64,000 bases of DNA from Falsihalocynthiibacter halioticoli (GCF_025802015.1 NZ_JAOYFC010000002.1:186001-250000); one strand, 5' to 3'. Counted from the first letter of the stretch, positions 8,861-17,996 are shown. Numbers and translations are program-made. The notes: a model not told the origin generated them from the letters alone.

Positions 8861-9694
8861 TTACGTAAGATCCCCCGAAATAACACGATCATGCCCGGCG
8901 TAGTCTTTGCTTATTCTCACGTTCACAAACCCTTCATTTGCAAACATTTCCGCGACAGCCTCGCCCTGATCAAAGCCGATTTCGACAATCAGCCGACCTG
9001 TTTTATTAAGCCAACGCGGCGCTGCTTGCGTGATGATACGATACGGCTCAAGCCCATCCCCCCCGGGAGTAAGCGCAATTTCCGGTTCCCAATCTCGCAC
9101 TTCCGGCGCGAGTCCCTGCATCGCGTCCGCTGCAATATAGGGTGGATTTGAAACGATAAGATCAAAACGCTGTTCTGGCAGAGCATCAAGCCAATTGCTT
9201 TGGACAAACTCTGCGCGGCCTTCGATCCCCAAGCGCTTAGCGTTTACTGCAGCAACCTTCAGCGCGGCTGCCGACACATCACAGCCCACGCCACGCGAAT
9301 CTGGAGTTTTATGCAGCAGTGTCAAAAGAATACAGCCCGAACCTAACCCAATATCAAGCACGGACTCGAACGGTTTTTCCAAGGCGATTTCCACGAGGTG
9401 TTCTGTTTCAGGACGAGGATCAAGAACATCTGGCGTCACAGTGAACTCTAGGCCAAAAAACTCACGTTTTCCGATGATCTGCGCAACGGGCTGGCGCTTT
9501 TCGCGCGCAGAAACCATCCGCTCAAATTGGGAAAATTGGGCATCGGTGACATCATCCTCACCCATCAGAGTAAGCCGCGTACGGTCAATTCCCAATGCTG
9601 CTGCAAGCAAGACGCGTGCATCTCGCGCCGGATCGGCGACGCCACTTTCCTTTAGCCGCCGCGTCGCAGCTGCAAGGCGCGCCGTCAGCGTCAT
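8861..9694 (-). CDS. prmC: Peptide chain release factor N5-glutamine methyltransferase
   Basis: PrmC methylates the glutamine of the GGQ motif in release factors, using SAM. The 277-residue protein has the helical N-terminal substrate domain (1-85), a SAM-binding Rossmann motif VLDIGLGSGCILLTLL near residue 112, and the diagnostic NPPY at about 180 in VSNPPYIAA. Its ATG overlaps the stop of prfA by four bases, so enzyme and substrate are co-expressed. Length and motifs match the family. Confidence 0.94.
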   Translation of the reverse strand: MTLTARLAAATRRLKESGVADPARDARVLLAAALGIDRTRLTLMGEDDVTDAQFSQFERMVSAREKRQPVAQIIGKREFFGLEFTVTPDVLDPRPETEHLVEIALEKPFESVLDIGLGSGCILLTLLHKTPDSRGVGCDVSAAALKVAAVNAKRLGIEGRAEFVQSNWLDALPEQRFDLIVSNPPYIAADAMQGLAPEVRDWEPEIALTPGGDGLEPYRIITQAAPRWLNKTGRLIVEIGFDQGEAVAEMFANEGFVNVRISKDYAGHDRVISGDLT

Positions 9695-10746
9695 CCTTCC
9701 ATTTCGGCCAGCATTGTAGCCTGTGCATCGGCTGTGAGTGCGTCGATTATCTCGTCCAACTCGCCTGCCATCACCTGATCCAGCTTATAAAGCGTCAGGT
9801 TAATACGGTGGTCCGTCATGCGGCCTTGAGGGAAGTTATAGGTACGGATGCGTTCGGACCGGTCGCCAGAGCCAACTTGGCTTTTACGGTCGGCGGAGCG
9901 TTCGTCATGGAGCTTCTGACGCTCCATATCATAGAGCCGCGTACGCATGACCTGCATGGCGATTTCACGGTTGCGGTGCTGGGATTTCTCGGCGCTCACC
10001 ACGATGATTCCGGTTGGGATATGGGTAATCCGCACCGCAGAATCGGTTGTGTTCACGTGCTGCCCGCCAGAACCAGAAGCGCGCATGGTGTCGATCCGAA
10101 GGTCATTGGGGTTGATAACCAGATCCACCTCTTCCGCTTCAGGAAGAACCGCCACGGTCGCCGCAGAAGTATGGATTCGCCCGCCGCTTTCAGTTGTCGG
10201 AACCCGCTGCACGCGATGCACGCCGCTTTCAAACTTTAGTCGCGCAAAGACGTTTTCGCCGGAAACCCGCGCAACAAGCTCTTTCACGCCGCCAAGTTCG
10301 CTCTCTTGGAATTCGATGATCTCAAACTTCCAGCGCCGTGATTCTGCATACCGCTGGTACATGCGCATCAGATCACCAGCAAACAAGCTGGCCTCATCTC
10401 CACCTGTGCCCGGGCGAATTTCGAGCATAGCGGGGCGAGCATCAGCCTCGTCCTTGGGCAGAAGCGTTAGCCGCAGCGCTTGCTCCACTTCTGGAAGGCG
10501 TGCACGCATCTCCGGAAGCTCTTCTTCGGCCAGCGCTTTCATCTCGGGATCAGAGAGCATTTCCTCTGCTTCTTCGATATCCGCGACGAGCTGTTGATAG
10601 GCGGCGATTTCTTCGACAACCGGTTTTAGGTCGGAATATTCCTTGGCCAGCGCGGCAATATCCGTGCCCGCTGTGCCTTCGGCCATAGCGGCCTCAAGGA
10701 ATTCAAACCGCTGGGTGATCTGCATGAGTGTATCGTTAGGAACCAT
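9691..10746 (-). CDS. prfA: Peptide chain release factor 1
   Basis: RF1 reads UAA and UAG and triggers peptidyl-tRNA hydrolysis. The 351-residue protein shows the catalytic GGQ in GSGGQHVNTTDSAV and, before it, the RF1 domain-2 region. The usual length is reached from the ATG at 10744-10746 (MVPNDTLMQITQRFEF), with an AGG a few bases before it. An in-frame ATG at 10794 would add 16 residues unlike the family and would nearly touch the divergent gene at 10809, so I reject it with moderate certainty. Coupled to prmC by an ATGA overlap. Confidence 0.93.
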   Translation of the reverse strand: MVPNDTLMQITQRFEFLEAAMAEGTAGTDIAALAKEYSDLKPVVEEIAAYQQLVADIEEAEEMLSDPEMKALAEEELPEMRARLPEVEQALRLTLLPKDEADARPAMLEIRPGTGGDEASLFAGDLMRMYQRYAESRRWKFEIIEFQESELGGVKELVARVSGENVFARLKFESGVHRVQRVPTTESGGRIHTSAATVAVLPEAEEVDLVINPNDLRIDTMRASGSGGQHVNTTDSAVRITHIPTGIIVVSAEKSQHRNREIAMQVMRTRLYDMERQKLHDERSADRKSQVGSGDRSERIRTYNFPQGRMTDHRINLTLYKLDQVMAGELDEIIDALTADAQATMLAEMEG

Positions 10747-10808
10747 GCGCCTGTGTTGGGCTATCGCGACGATTTGGTCAAGAGGCACCGACATGCTATA
10801 ATCGCGGG

Positions 10809-11081
10809 ATGAAGGGTTTGAGCATTGTTTTCGCCCTGTTGGGCGGAATGGTACATGCGGATACGGCACCGCCCCTTCCGCAAATTTCGTGCTATTGTAC
10901 AGATACAGGTGGTGAACGCGTAGAACTTGGGCAGTCAGCTTGCCTTCAGGTGGGGCAACGGATGTTTACCGCCCGCTGTGAAATGTCGCTGAATGTACCG
11001 ATCTGGCGCGAAAAGAGCGAAGGATGCGCGGTGTCATCCCTGCCCTCGCGTACCGAAGCCGTCTCTTCCCCACAGGGGTAA
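10809..11081 (+). CDS. Small secreted cysteine-rich protein, unknown
   Basis: A 90-residue protein I do not recognise. It starts with a clear signal peptide (MKGLSIVFALLGGMVHA, likely cleaved before DTAPP), so the mature form of about 73 residues is periplasmic or exported. The mature part holds five cysteines (CYC, one in SACLQ, one in ARCEM, one in EGC). It has no other hydrophobic segment. It is divergent from prfA and ends one base before the stop of the convergent amidohydrolase gene. The signal peptide and Cys pattern argue that it is a real gene. Confidence 0.65.
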   Translation: MKGLSIVFALLGGMVHADTAPPLPQISCYCTDTGGERVELGQSACLQVGQRMFTARCEMSLNVPIWREKSEGCAVSSLPSRTEAVSSPQG

Positions 11082-12245
11082 TCACTTTGCTGGCTGCAGC
11101 CTCTCCACCAACCGCGCAAAAAATGATGCACCAATTGGCAGGATCTCGTCGTTAAAATCGTACGCTGGGTGGTGAACCGAAATCGGCGTGTCCTGACCAA
11201 GGTTCAGATAGGCGCCGGGACATTTCTCAAGCATATAGGCAAAGTCCTCTGACCACATACCGCGCAGGGTATCACCATCAACGCCGTCTTCACCGGCGAT
11301 CTCTTGCGCGACCTGTACGGCCTTTTCAGTCTCTGCAGGATGGTTGATCGTGGGCGGGTAGCCCTTGTTGTATTTCAGCTCGATATCAACATCATAAGCC
11401 AGCGCATGCCCTTTACAGAGAGCTTCCAACCGCGCAATCACCATCGCCTGTACGCCTTTGTCAAAGCTTCGCACAGTACCGTTGATATAGGCGGTGTCTG
11501 GAATGATATTATCCGCGCTGCCGCTATGGATTTGCGTGACCGAAACAACGAGGTCATCGGTTGTCGCGTGATTACGACTCACGATTGTCTGGATTGCCTG
11601 CACAAGCCCGACTGCGGCAATCAGCGGATCTTTGGTCATTTGCGGCGCAGCACCATGGCCGCCACTCCCGCGCACGTGAATGTCAAAATCATCAACCGCC
11701 GCCATCATCGGTCCGGGGGTTGTTGCAAACATCCCAAGCGGCAATTCAGTGGCATTATGCAACGCATACACAGAGGAGATATCAAACCGTTCGATAATAC
11801 CTTCCTCACACATCACGCGCGCACCACCTCCACCCTCCTCGGCAGGCTGAAAGATCAGCGCAACGCGCCCAGTGAAGTTTCGCGTTTCGGCAAGGTATTT
11901 CGCCGCACCCAGCAGCATAGATGTGTGCCCGTCATGACCACAGGCGTGCATCTTGCCCTCAACCACAGAAGCATAGTCCGCGCCTGTTTCCTCGGTAATC
12001 GGCAGCGCATCCATATCGGCGCGCAATCCAATGGTCGGCCCTTCGCCCTGCCCATTGATGATCGCCACCAAACCCGATTCCGCGATACCTTCGTGCAATT
12101 CATCCACGCCAAATGCCCGCAACTTCTCCGCAACAAAGGCCGCTGTCTCGTGACATTCGAAACCAAGCTCAGGATGTTGGTGCATCCAGTGCCGCCATTC
12201 TGTCATTTCGGCGGTAAAATCGCCAATTCGGTTAATTATGGCCAT
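11082..12245 (-). CDS. M20 family amidohydrolase (hippurate / N-acyl amino acid hydrolase type)
   Basis: A 387-residue cytosolic zinc-type amidohydrolase of peptidase family M20D, cleaving N-acyl amino acids such as hippurate or N-acetyl derivatives. Visible metal and catalytic motifs are GLRADMDALPI near 72-82, HACGHDGHTSMLLGA near 98-112 (the Cys ligand of this subfamily), QPAEEGGGGA near 133-142, and a late MWSEDFAYM. A dimerisation domain fills 180-300. The substrate cannot be read from sequence. It starts at the ATG at 12243-12245 and is divergent from mazG. Confidence 0.88.
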   Translation of the reverse strand: MAIINRIGDFTAEMTEWRHWMHQHPELGFECHETAAFVAEKLRAFGVDELHEGIAESGLVAIINGQGEGPTIGLRADMDALPITEETGADYASVVEGKMHACGHDGHTSMLLGAAKYLAETRNFTGRVALIFQPAEEGGGGARVMCEEGIIERFDISSVYALHNATELPLGMFATTPGPMMAAVDDFDIHVRGSGGHGAAPQMTKDPLIAAVGLVQAIQTIVSRNHATTDDLVVSVTQIHSGSADNIIPDTAYINGTVRSFDKGVQAMVIARLEALCKGHALAYDVDIELKYNKGYPPTINHPAETEKAVQVAQEIAGEDGVDGDTLRGMWSEDFAYMLEKCPGAYLNLGQDTPISVHHPAYDFNDEILPIGASFFARLVERLQPAK

Positions 12246-12357
12246 GCTACTGGACTCCTATTCGTGCATTTGCGTTAGATGTCGCAAACCGATGATATCC
12301 GCGAACGTTCGCAGAGATTCCACGGACAGAGTGTTTCGCAAAGCAGAGAGGCCCGCA

Positions 12358-13179
12358 ATGGCAATTGATCCCCTTCTTTCCTCTACGGGCGAAATTTCGC
12401 GACTGCTCGAGATTATGTCGCGACTGCGTGATCCAGAAACCGGTTGCCCTTGGGATGTGGAGCAGGACTTCGCCACTATCGCGCCCTACACCATCGAGGA
12501 AGCCTATGAGGTTGCCGACGCGATTGAGCGGGGCGAAATGAACGAGCTTGAGGGCGAACTCGGCGATTTGCTGCTTCAGGTGGTGTTTCACGCGCAGATG
12601 GGATCGGAAACGGGGCACTTCGACTTTGAAAGCATCACCCGCTCCATCAGCGACAAGATGATTGACCGTCACCCCCATGTGTTTGGCGATGAATCCCGTG
12701 ACAAATCCGCAGAACAACAGACGCGCGATTGGGAGAAGATAAAAGCAGCCGAACGTGCAGGTAAGGATCAGGGCGGCGCATTGGATGGCGTTGCGGTCGG
12801 GCTTCCGGCGCTGCTGCGGGCTGTCAAATTGCAAAAACGCGCTGCGCGTGTGGGGTTTGACTGGCCCGATATCAGCCAAGTTTTGGATAAGGTGGTTGAA
12901 GAAACTCAAGAGTTGGCCGAGGCGCGTGACACGCTCTCCCAAGCGGAGGTCGAGGAAGAATTTGGAGACTTGTTATTTGTTATGGCGAATGTCGCGCGTC
13001 ACATGAATGTTGATCCAGAGGCCGCACTACGCGCTGCGAATGGCAAGTTTACAAGGCGTTTTGAACAAATCGAAGCTCGATTGGCAGAGGACGGTCGGCG
13101 GCCCGAAGACTCTACGCTTGAAGAAATGGACTCTATTTGGAACACGGTTAAAGAGGCGGAAAAGCGGGCGCAAAAATGA
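12358..13179 (+). CDS. mazG: Nucleoside triphosphate pyrophosphohydrolase MazG
   Basis: MazG hydrolyses NTPs and dNTPs to monophosphates and pyrophosphate, a house-cleaning and stress-tuning role. The 273-residue protein has two MazG domains. The first (about 20-120) carries the GCPWDVEQ entry, EEAYEVADAIE and ELEGELGDLLLQVVFHA helices with the metal-binding acidic residues. The second (about 165-250) has EETQELAEA and EEEFGDLLF. I chose the ATG at 12358, with GAGAGG upstream; an in-frame ATG at 12238 would add 40 atypical residues overlapping the divergent amidohydrolase start. Confidence 0.93.
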   Translation: MAIDPLLSSTGEISRLLEIMSRLRDPETGCPWDVEQDFATIAPYTIEEAYEVADAIERGEMNELEGELGDLLLQVVFHAQMGSETGHFDFESITRSISDKMIDRHPHVFGDESRDKSAEQQTRDWEKIKAAERAGKDQGGALDGVAVGLPALLRAVKLQKRAARVGFDWPDISQVLDKVVEETQELAEARDTLSQAEVEEEFGDLLFVMANVARHMNVDPEAALRAANGKFTRRFEQIEARLAEDGRRPEDSTLEEMDSIWNTVKEAEKRAQK

Positions 13180-13225
13180 CGCAGCCTAATTCCGACTTTT
13201 TTAATCAAAAATTCGCGCGCACCCC

Positions 13226-13254
13226 TTGACCTGAGCATTTTACTCGGATTTAAC
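13226..13254 (+). promoter_or_regulatory. Probable sigma-70 promoter of the iron-type binding protein, with dyad in the spacer
   Basis: TTGACC at 13226-13231 and TTTAAC at 13249-13254 are separated by exactly 17 bases. The spacer holds a nearly perfect inverted repeat (CTGAG at 13231-13235, CTCGG at 13243-13247), where a repressor would block RNA polymerase. Iron-responsive control is inferred from the downstream gene only. Confidence 0.5.
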
Positions 13255-13285
13255 GCGATCAAACGCAAACTTGGAGTTCATAACA

Positions 13286-14284
13286 ATGCGCTTGATTACA
13301 ACTGTCGCGGCAATTGCCATGGCCGCACCTGCTCTCGCCGAAGAAGTTAACGTCTATTCCTATCGCCAGCCCGAGTTGATCGCGCCGCTCACAGACGCGT
13401 TCACCGAAGAAACAGGCATCAAAGTTAACGTCGCCTTCCTGAACCAAGGTATGGTCGAGAAGCTTGAAGCTGAGGGCGATCGCTCCCCTGCCGACCTCGT
13501 ATTCACAGTTGATATTTCGCGCCTGAACAGCGTTGTCGAAGCAGGCCTGACACAGCCGGTTGAGAGCGAAGCGTTGCTGGCCACTGTTCCTGCGAATTAC
13601 CGCGACCCAGAAGGCCACTGGTACGGTCTCACAACGCGCGCGCGTATCGTTTATGCATCGAAAGACCGTGTCGCTGACGGCGAAGTCACAACTTACGAAG
13701 ACCTTGCCGACCCGAAATGGGAAGGCCGCATCTGTACCCGCTCCGGTACACACGCTTATAACGTTGCGCTGACGTCTGCGATGCTGGTTCATCACAGCGA
13801 AGAAGAAGTGAAAGAATGGCTCGAAGGCGTAAAGGCTAACCTTGCGCGCAAGCCACAGGGCAACGACCGCGCGCAGGTCAAAGCGATCTGGGCAGGTGAG
13901 TGCGATATCGCCATTGGCAACACCTACTACATGGGCAAAATGCTCGCCGATGAAGAGCAAAAAGAGTGGGCTGACGCGGTTAACATCGTGTTCCCAACCT
14001 TTGAAGACGCTGGCACACACGTCAACATTTCTGGTGTTGCTCTGGTGAAATCCGCACCGAACAAAGAAAACGCCGTCAAGCTGATGGAGTTCCTGACTTC
14101 GCCGAAAGCTCAGGAAATCTACGCTGCTGCGAACTTCGAATACCCAATCGCACCAGGCACAACTCCTGTTGATCTGGTTGCAAGCTGGGGCGAATTCACT
14201 GCTGATGACACAAACCTAATGGAAATTGCGAAACGCCGTGCAGACGCGCTTCGCCTCGTAGAAACAGTGGATTTCGACGGCTAA
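13286..14284 (+). CDS. Fe(3+) ABC transporter periplasmic substrate-binding protein
   Basis: A 332-residue secreted solute-binding protein of the FutA/FbpA ferric-iron type. A signal peptide (MRLITTVAAIAMAAPALA, cleaved before EEVNVYSYR) precedes the two-lobed domain. The VNVYSYRQPE start, GLTTRARIVY, and the paired tyrosines in IGNTYYMGKM match iron-binding members that coordinate Fe(III) with tyrosines. GGAG at 13273-13276 sets the ATG at 13286. No permease or ATPase gene follows; instead a terminator closes the transcript, so this is a stand-alone binding protein that must pair with a transporter elsewhere. Uptake of iron is the family role; the ligand is inferred. Confidence 0.87.
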   Translation: MRLITTVAAIAMAAPALAEEVNVYSYRQPELIAPLTDAFTEETGIKVNVAFLNQGMVEKLEAEGDRSPADLVFTVDISRLNSVVEAGLTQPVESEALLATVPANYRDPEGHWYGLTTRARIVYASKDRVADGEVTTYEDLADPKWEGRICTRSGTHAYNVALTSAMLVHHSEEEVKEWLEGVKANLARKPQGNDRAQVKAIWAGECDIAIGNTYYMGKMLADEEQKEWADAVNIVFPTFEDAGTHVNISGVALVKSAPNKENAVKLMEFLTSPKAQEIYAAANFEYPIAPGTTPVDLVASWGEFTADDTNLMEIAKRRADALRLVETVDFDG

Positions 14285-14307
14285 AGCTTCACACAATTAA
14301 ATTCTGA

Positions 14308-14343
14308 AAGCGGCCCTGCAACTTGCGGGGCCGCTTCTTTTTT
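14308..14343 (+). terminator. Intrinsic terminator after the iron-binding protein
   Basis: A nine-bp GC-rich stem (AAGCGGCCC with GGGCCGCTT, loop of 11) is followed by a run of T residues, 24 bases after the stop codon. Confidence 0.88.
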
Positions 14344-14414
14344 GCCGACAATCGGGCTTGCAATTCGCGCGCGACAGTCGCACTCTCGGCCTTCGCCAAC
14401 AACAGGACGTACCG

Positions 14415-15368
14415 ATGACTCAAGACAAATCCCCACGCAAAATCATCATTGATACCGACCCAGGGCAGGACGATGCAGTTGCTATATTGCTTGCATTGGG
14501 GAGCCCAGAGGACGTTGAGGTTCTCGGCGTCACTGCGGTTGCGGGAAATGTTCCGCTCCCCCTCACGCAAAAGAATGCACGGATCGTCTGTGAGCTTGCG
14601 GGAAAAACCGAAGTACCTGTCTATGCAGGCTGTGAAGCGCCGATGAAACGCAAACTGGTAACAGCGGAGCATGTTCACGGCAAAACAGGCCTTGATGGTC
14701 CGGTCATGCCCGACCCGACTATGCCGCTCACAGACGGACACGCCGTTGATTTCATAATTGAAACCCTACGAAACCATCCAGAGAAAAGCGTCACTCTCTG
14801 TCCGCTTGGCCCGCTAACCAATATCGCAACGGCCTTTGCGAAAGCACCCGATATCGTCGACCGCGTGCAGGAGATTGTCATGATGGGTGGTGCATATTTC
14901 GAGGTGGGAAACATAACTCCAGCGGCAGAGTTCAACATCTATGTAGACCCCGAAGCTGCCGATATTGTGTTCAAGTCTGGCGTCCCGATTGTTGTTATGC
15001 CGCTCGACGTGACCCACAAGGCGCTCACCACCGCCGAGCGCGTCGAAGCATTTCGCAATCTTGGAACTGAACCAGGCCGAATGGTTGCGGAATGGACCGA
15101 CTTTTTCGAGCGCTTCGACAAGGAGAAATACGGCTCCGCAGGCGCCCCTCTGCATGACCCTTGCGTAATTGCCTATCTTATCCAGCCCGAGCTGTTTTCA
15201 GGCCGTCATATCAATGTCGAGATTGAAACCGGCTCCGAGTTAACCCTTGGCATGACAGTTGCAGATTGGTGGGGCGTTACAGACCGCCCAGCGAATGCAA
15301 TGTTCATGGGCGATTTGGATGCGGATGGCTTTTTTGCTCTGCTGACAGAGCGGATCGCCCGCCTATAG
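14415..15368 (+). CDS. Inosine-uridine preferring nucleoside hydrolase family protein
   Basis: A 317-residue hydrolase cleaving the N-glycosidic bond of ribonucleosides for salvage or carbon use. It carries the family signature DTDPGQDDAVAI (residues about 12-23), whose aspartates bind the active-site calcium, plus ALGSPEDVEVLGVTAVAGN, NITPAAEFNIYVDPEAA for ribose contact, and a late HDPCVIAYL. No signal peptide, so cytosolic. AGGACG precedes the ATG at 14415. The next gene, selO, starts 21 bases after its stop and is probably in the same transcript. Base preference cannot be read. Confidence 0.9.
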   Translation: MTQDKSPRKIIIDTDPGQDDAVAILLALGSPEDVEVLGVTAVAGNVPLPLTQKNARIVCELAGKTEVPVYAGCEAPMKRKLVTAEHVHGKTGLDGPVMPDPTMPLTDGHAVDFIIETLRNHPEKSVTLCPLGPLTNIATAFAKAPDIVDRVQEIVMMGGAYFEVGNITPAAEFNIYVDPEAADIVFKSGVPIVVMPLDVTHKALTTAERVEAFRNLGTEPGRMVAEWTDFFERFDKEKYGSAGAPLHDPCVIAYLIQPELFSGRHINVEIETGSELTLGMTVADWWGVTDRPANAMFMGDLDADGFFALLTERIARL

Positions 15369-15389
15369 CGATAAAACAGGAGAGATCCG

Positions 15390-16802
15390 GTGTTTGCCTT
15401 TGACAACAGCTATGCTCGCCTCGCGCCCGATATGTTTGCGGAGGTAGCGCCGACACCTGTAAAGGCGCCGGAACTGTTGGCGTTGAACCAAGAGCTCGCG
15501 CAGGAACTTGGCCTATCCGACTCCGAATTCCATTCCAACGAACTGCTTGAAATCCTATCGGGCAATCGCATTGCTAAAGGGTCTCAACCCATCGCACAGG
15601 CCTATGCGGGGCATCAATTTGGCAACTTCGTTCCGCAACTTGGCGACGGTCGGGCGCACCTCCTCGGCGAAGTGATCGATAGCAACGGCCAGCGGCAGGA
15701 TATCGTGCTCAAAGGGTCAGGCCGCACACCATTCTCCCGAAATGGGGATGGCCGTGCATGGCTTGGCCCAGTCTTGCGCGAATTTCTGGTTTCGGAGGCT
15801 ATGCATGCGCTCAACGTACCCACAACGCGCGCTCTGGCCATCGTGGCCACAGGCGAGCGCGTCCAGCGCGAAACCGCCCTGCCCGGCGCGATTCTAACGC
15901 GCGTTGCCACAAGCCACCTTCGCGTGGGAACATTTCAATATTTCGCCCAACGCGGCAATCTGGATGCACTCAGCGCGCTGGTCGATATGGCGATTGAGCG
16001 CCACTACCCTGACGCAGAAGGGCCACTCGGCCTGCTGCACGCAACGGTCGCATCGCAGGCCAAGCTGATTGCCCAATGGCTCGGGCTTGGCTTCATTCAC
16101 GGAGTGATGAACACCGATAACTGTCACATTGGCGGATTGACGATTGATTACGGCCCTTGCGCCTTCATGGACGCATTCAATCCCGAACAGGTCTATTCCT
16201 CGATCGACCGTATGAGCCGCTATGCCTATCAGAATCAGCCCGACATCGCCGCATGGAACCTTGCTCAATTTGCCAGCAGCCTTGTGCCCCTCATGGGAGA
16301 AGAAAAAGCCGCGATTGCCGCTGCAACCGAAGCAGTAAACAGTTTTGGCCCGTTGTTCTTCCGCGCATGGATTGAAGTTTTCGGGCGCAAACTCGGCATT
16401 GCAGATGCAAAGCAGAGCGATCGCGATCTTATCTATGGATTTCTGAATGTCCTCGCGAAAAACCGACTCGATTTCACAAATAGTTTCAGAGATTTGGCTG
16501 TTCATGGTCGCATCACTGAAGCGAAAGATACCGAAGAATTAGACGCATGGTATAGCACTTGGAAATCTCGCCTTGATGGCGAATCCAATCCACAAGAAAT
16601 TATGCGCGGCGCAAACCCAGCGGTCATCCCGCGCAATCATCGAATCGAAGCTGCGATTGTCTCAGCGGTTGGCGGCGACCTTGCCCCCTTTGCCGCGCTT
16701 CACACGGCTCTTTCGTCCCCGTATGAAACGCCTGAAGACCGAACACTCGTACAACCGCCAAAGCCCGAAGAGGTTGTCCAAGCAACCTTCTGCGGTACAT
16801 AG
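15390..16802 (+). CDS. selO: Protein adenylyltransferase SelO (YdiU family)
   Basis: SelO is a pseudokinase-fold enzyme that transfers AMP from ATP to protein side chains, tied to redox control in bacteria and mitochondria. The 470-residue protein is a full-length YdiU family member. It shows YAGHQFGNFVPQLGDGRA near the N-terminus, KGSGRTPFSRNGDGRA (ATP-binding lysine region), and the metal/catalytic region MNTDNCHIGGLTIDYGP. It starts with GTG at 15390 after AGGAGA. The C-terminal selenocysteine of animal homologues is not conserved in most bacteria; the tail here ends TFCGT, with a cysteine three residues from the end. Confidence 0.93.
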   Translation: MFAFDNSYARLAPDMFAEVAPTPVKAPELLALNQELAQELGLSDSEFHSNELLEILSGNRIAKGSQPIAQAYAGHQFGNFVPQLGDGRAHLLGEVIDSNGQRQDIVLKGSGRTPFSRNGDGRAWLGPVLREFLVSEAMHALNVPTTRALAIVATGERVQRETALPGAILTRVATSHLRVGTFQYFAQRGNLDALSALVDMAIERHYPDAEGPLGLLHATVASQAKLIAQWLGLGFIHGVMNTDNCHIGGLTIDYGPCAFMDAFNPEQVYSSIDRMSRYAYQNQPDIAAWNLAQFASSLVPLMGEEKAAIAAATEAVNSFGPLFFRAWIEVFGRKLGIADAKQSDRDLIYGFLNVLAKNRLDFTNSFRDLAVHGRITEAKDTEELDAWYSTWKSRLDGESNPQEIMRGANPAVIPRNHRIEAAIVSAVGGDLAPFAALHTALSSPYETPEDRTLVQPPKPEEVVQATFCGT

Positions 16803-16846
16803 GCTTAACGCGCATTGCGCAAACTCTTGTTTTTCTAGGAAGAAAG

Positions 16847-16923
16847 TGGCGCGGTTGACGGGGCTCGAACCCGCGACCCCCGGCGTGACAGGCCGGTACT
16901 CTAACCAACTGAGCTACAACCGC
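16847..16923 (-). tRNA. tRNA-Asp (GTC), second copy
   Basis: A 77-base tRNA on the minus strand with encoded CCA. The acceptor GCGGTTG pairs with CAACCGC, and the D-loop AGCTCAGTTGGTTAGAGT, anticodon loop CTGTCAC (GTC, Asp) and T-loop GGTTCGAGCC are all present. Identical to the copy at 16953-17029. Confidence 0.97.
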
Positions 16924-16952
16924 GCAAGGCCGGGCAATTTCCAAAAGTGCAG

Positions 16953-17029
16953 TGGCGCGGTTGACGGGGCTCGAACCCGCGACCCCCGGCGTGACAGGCC
17001 GGTACTCTAACCAACTGAGCTACAACCGC
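16953..17029 (-). tRNA. tRNA-Asp (GTC), first copy
   Basis: Same 77-base sequence as the neighbouring copy, including the encoded CCA; anticodon GTC. The two copies are 29 bases apart and transcribed in the same direction, downstream of tRNA-Val. Confidence 0.97.
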
Positions 17030-17249
17030 GTATGCACTCCTGGGACTGTGCCCAAGCGTGAGGCTGCTTTTAGGGTGGTGTGTCCCTGCCGTCAAGCGCG
17101 GTTTTACGGAAAACTTTGCTTGAATGAAGATTTATTTGCACAGCAGCCGATACCCGAAGAAACCGAACAAAAAGTCGCTAAATTCGACGGCCAAAATCCG
17201 TAACGCGCCGGTCCGGCGTAATCTTAATCTGGTGTATCAAGGGAGAAAA

Positions 17250-17325
<76 letters not shown>

Positions 17326-17334
17326 GATGGCGGC

Positions 17335-17364
17335 TAATTAGCCTAGGGACGCGGGGGGATGCAA
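17335..17364 (-). promoter_or_regulatory. Probable promoter of the tRNA-Val-Asp-Asp transcript
   Basis: On the minus strand, TTGCAT (17364-17359) and TAATTA (17340-17335) are 18 bases apart, and the -10 ends nine bases before the tRNA-Val 5' end. A GC-rich stretch just upstream of the start is usual for stable-RNA promoters. Confidence 0.45.
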
Positions 17365-17378
17365 GAGCAAAAATGCGA

Positions 17379-17984
17379 TTATTTCGCTTCTTTTAAAATT
17401 ACTTCCTCACCGCCCGAAATTCTGAAGATACAGCCTTGTGTATGAGGCAGTGCGCGCATCTCTAAAAAGCTGAGATTACAGGCCAATCCGCGTAACATCG
17501 TGGACGTGATTCCATGTGTGATCAGAACGCTCGGTTTCGTTAGGGAGTTCAGAAATGAAAGACAGCGCCCTCGCAATTGAGCCTCGCCCTCCCCGTTCGG
17601 GGCGTTGAGGTAGAAGCTGAAATCATCCGCGCACCGTTCAACGATATCAGGCCACTCTTTTTCGATGTCCTTGTGAGTCTTCCTCTGGAAGTCACCAGCA
17701 TCCACTTCGGCCAATCGCGCGTCTACGATTGCATCTATGCCATGCGGCGCCAATGCGATCTTCGCGGTTTGTTGCGCGCGCCCAAGTGGGCTAACGAAAA
17801 CATCGACCTGAGCAAACTCCTGAAACACCGCGGTCAGCAATCTGCTTTGTGTTTCCGCTTGCTGTATTCCTTGCGACGTAAGCGGAGAATCTAACGATCC
17901 TTGAAGCCGCCCCGCAAGGTTCCATTCAGTTTGCCCGTGCCGAAGAATGAACAAAGGCGGCGTTTTCAATGGCTTTCCCGGCAT
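17379..17984 (-). CDS. Histidine phosphatase family protein (phosphoglycerate mutase-like)
   Basis: A 201-residue member of the branch-1 histidine phosphatase superfamily. The phospho-accepting histidine lies in FILRHGQTEWNLAGRLQG (residues 12-29), a second catalytic region is SPLGRAQQTAKIA (about 65-77), and the late histidine is in LITHGITSTMLRG. Members include cofactor-dependent phosphoglycerate mutases, cobalamin phosphatase CobC and general phosphatases; the short length and lack of cobalamin neighbours leave the substrate open. It follows soxR by 12 bases and may share its transcript. Confidence 0.85.
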   Translation of the reverse strand: MPGKPLKTPPLFILRHGQTEWNLAGRLQGSLDSPLTSQGIQQAETQSRLLTAVFQEFAQVDVFVSPLGRAQQTAKIALAPHGIDAIVDARLAEVDAGDFQRKTHKDIEKEWPDIVERCADDFSFYLNAPNGEGEAQLRGRCLSFLNSLTKPSVLITHGITSTMLRGLACNLSFLEMRALPHTQGCIFRISGGEEVILKEAK

Positions 17985-17996
17985 AGAATAACTGCT

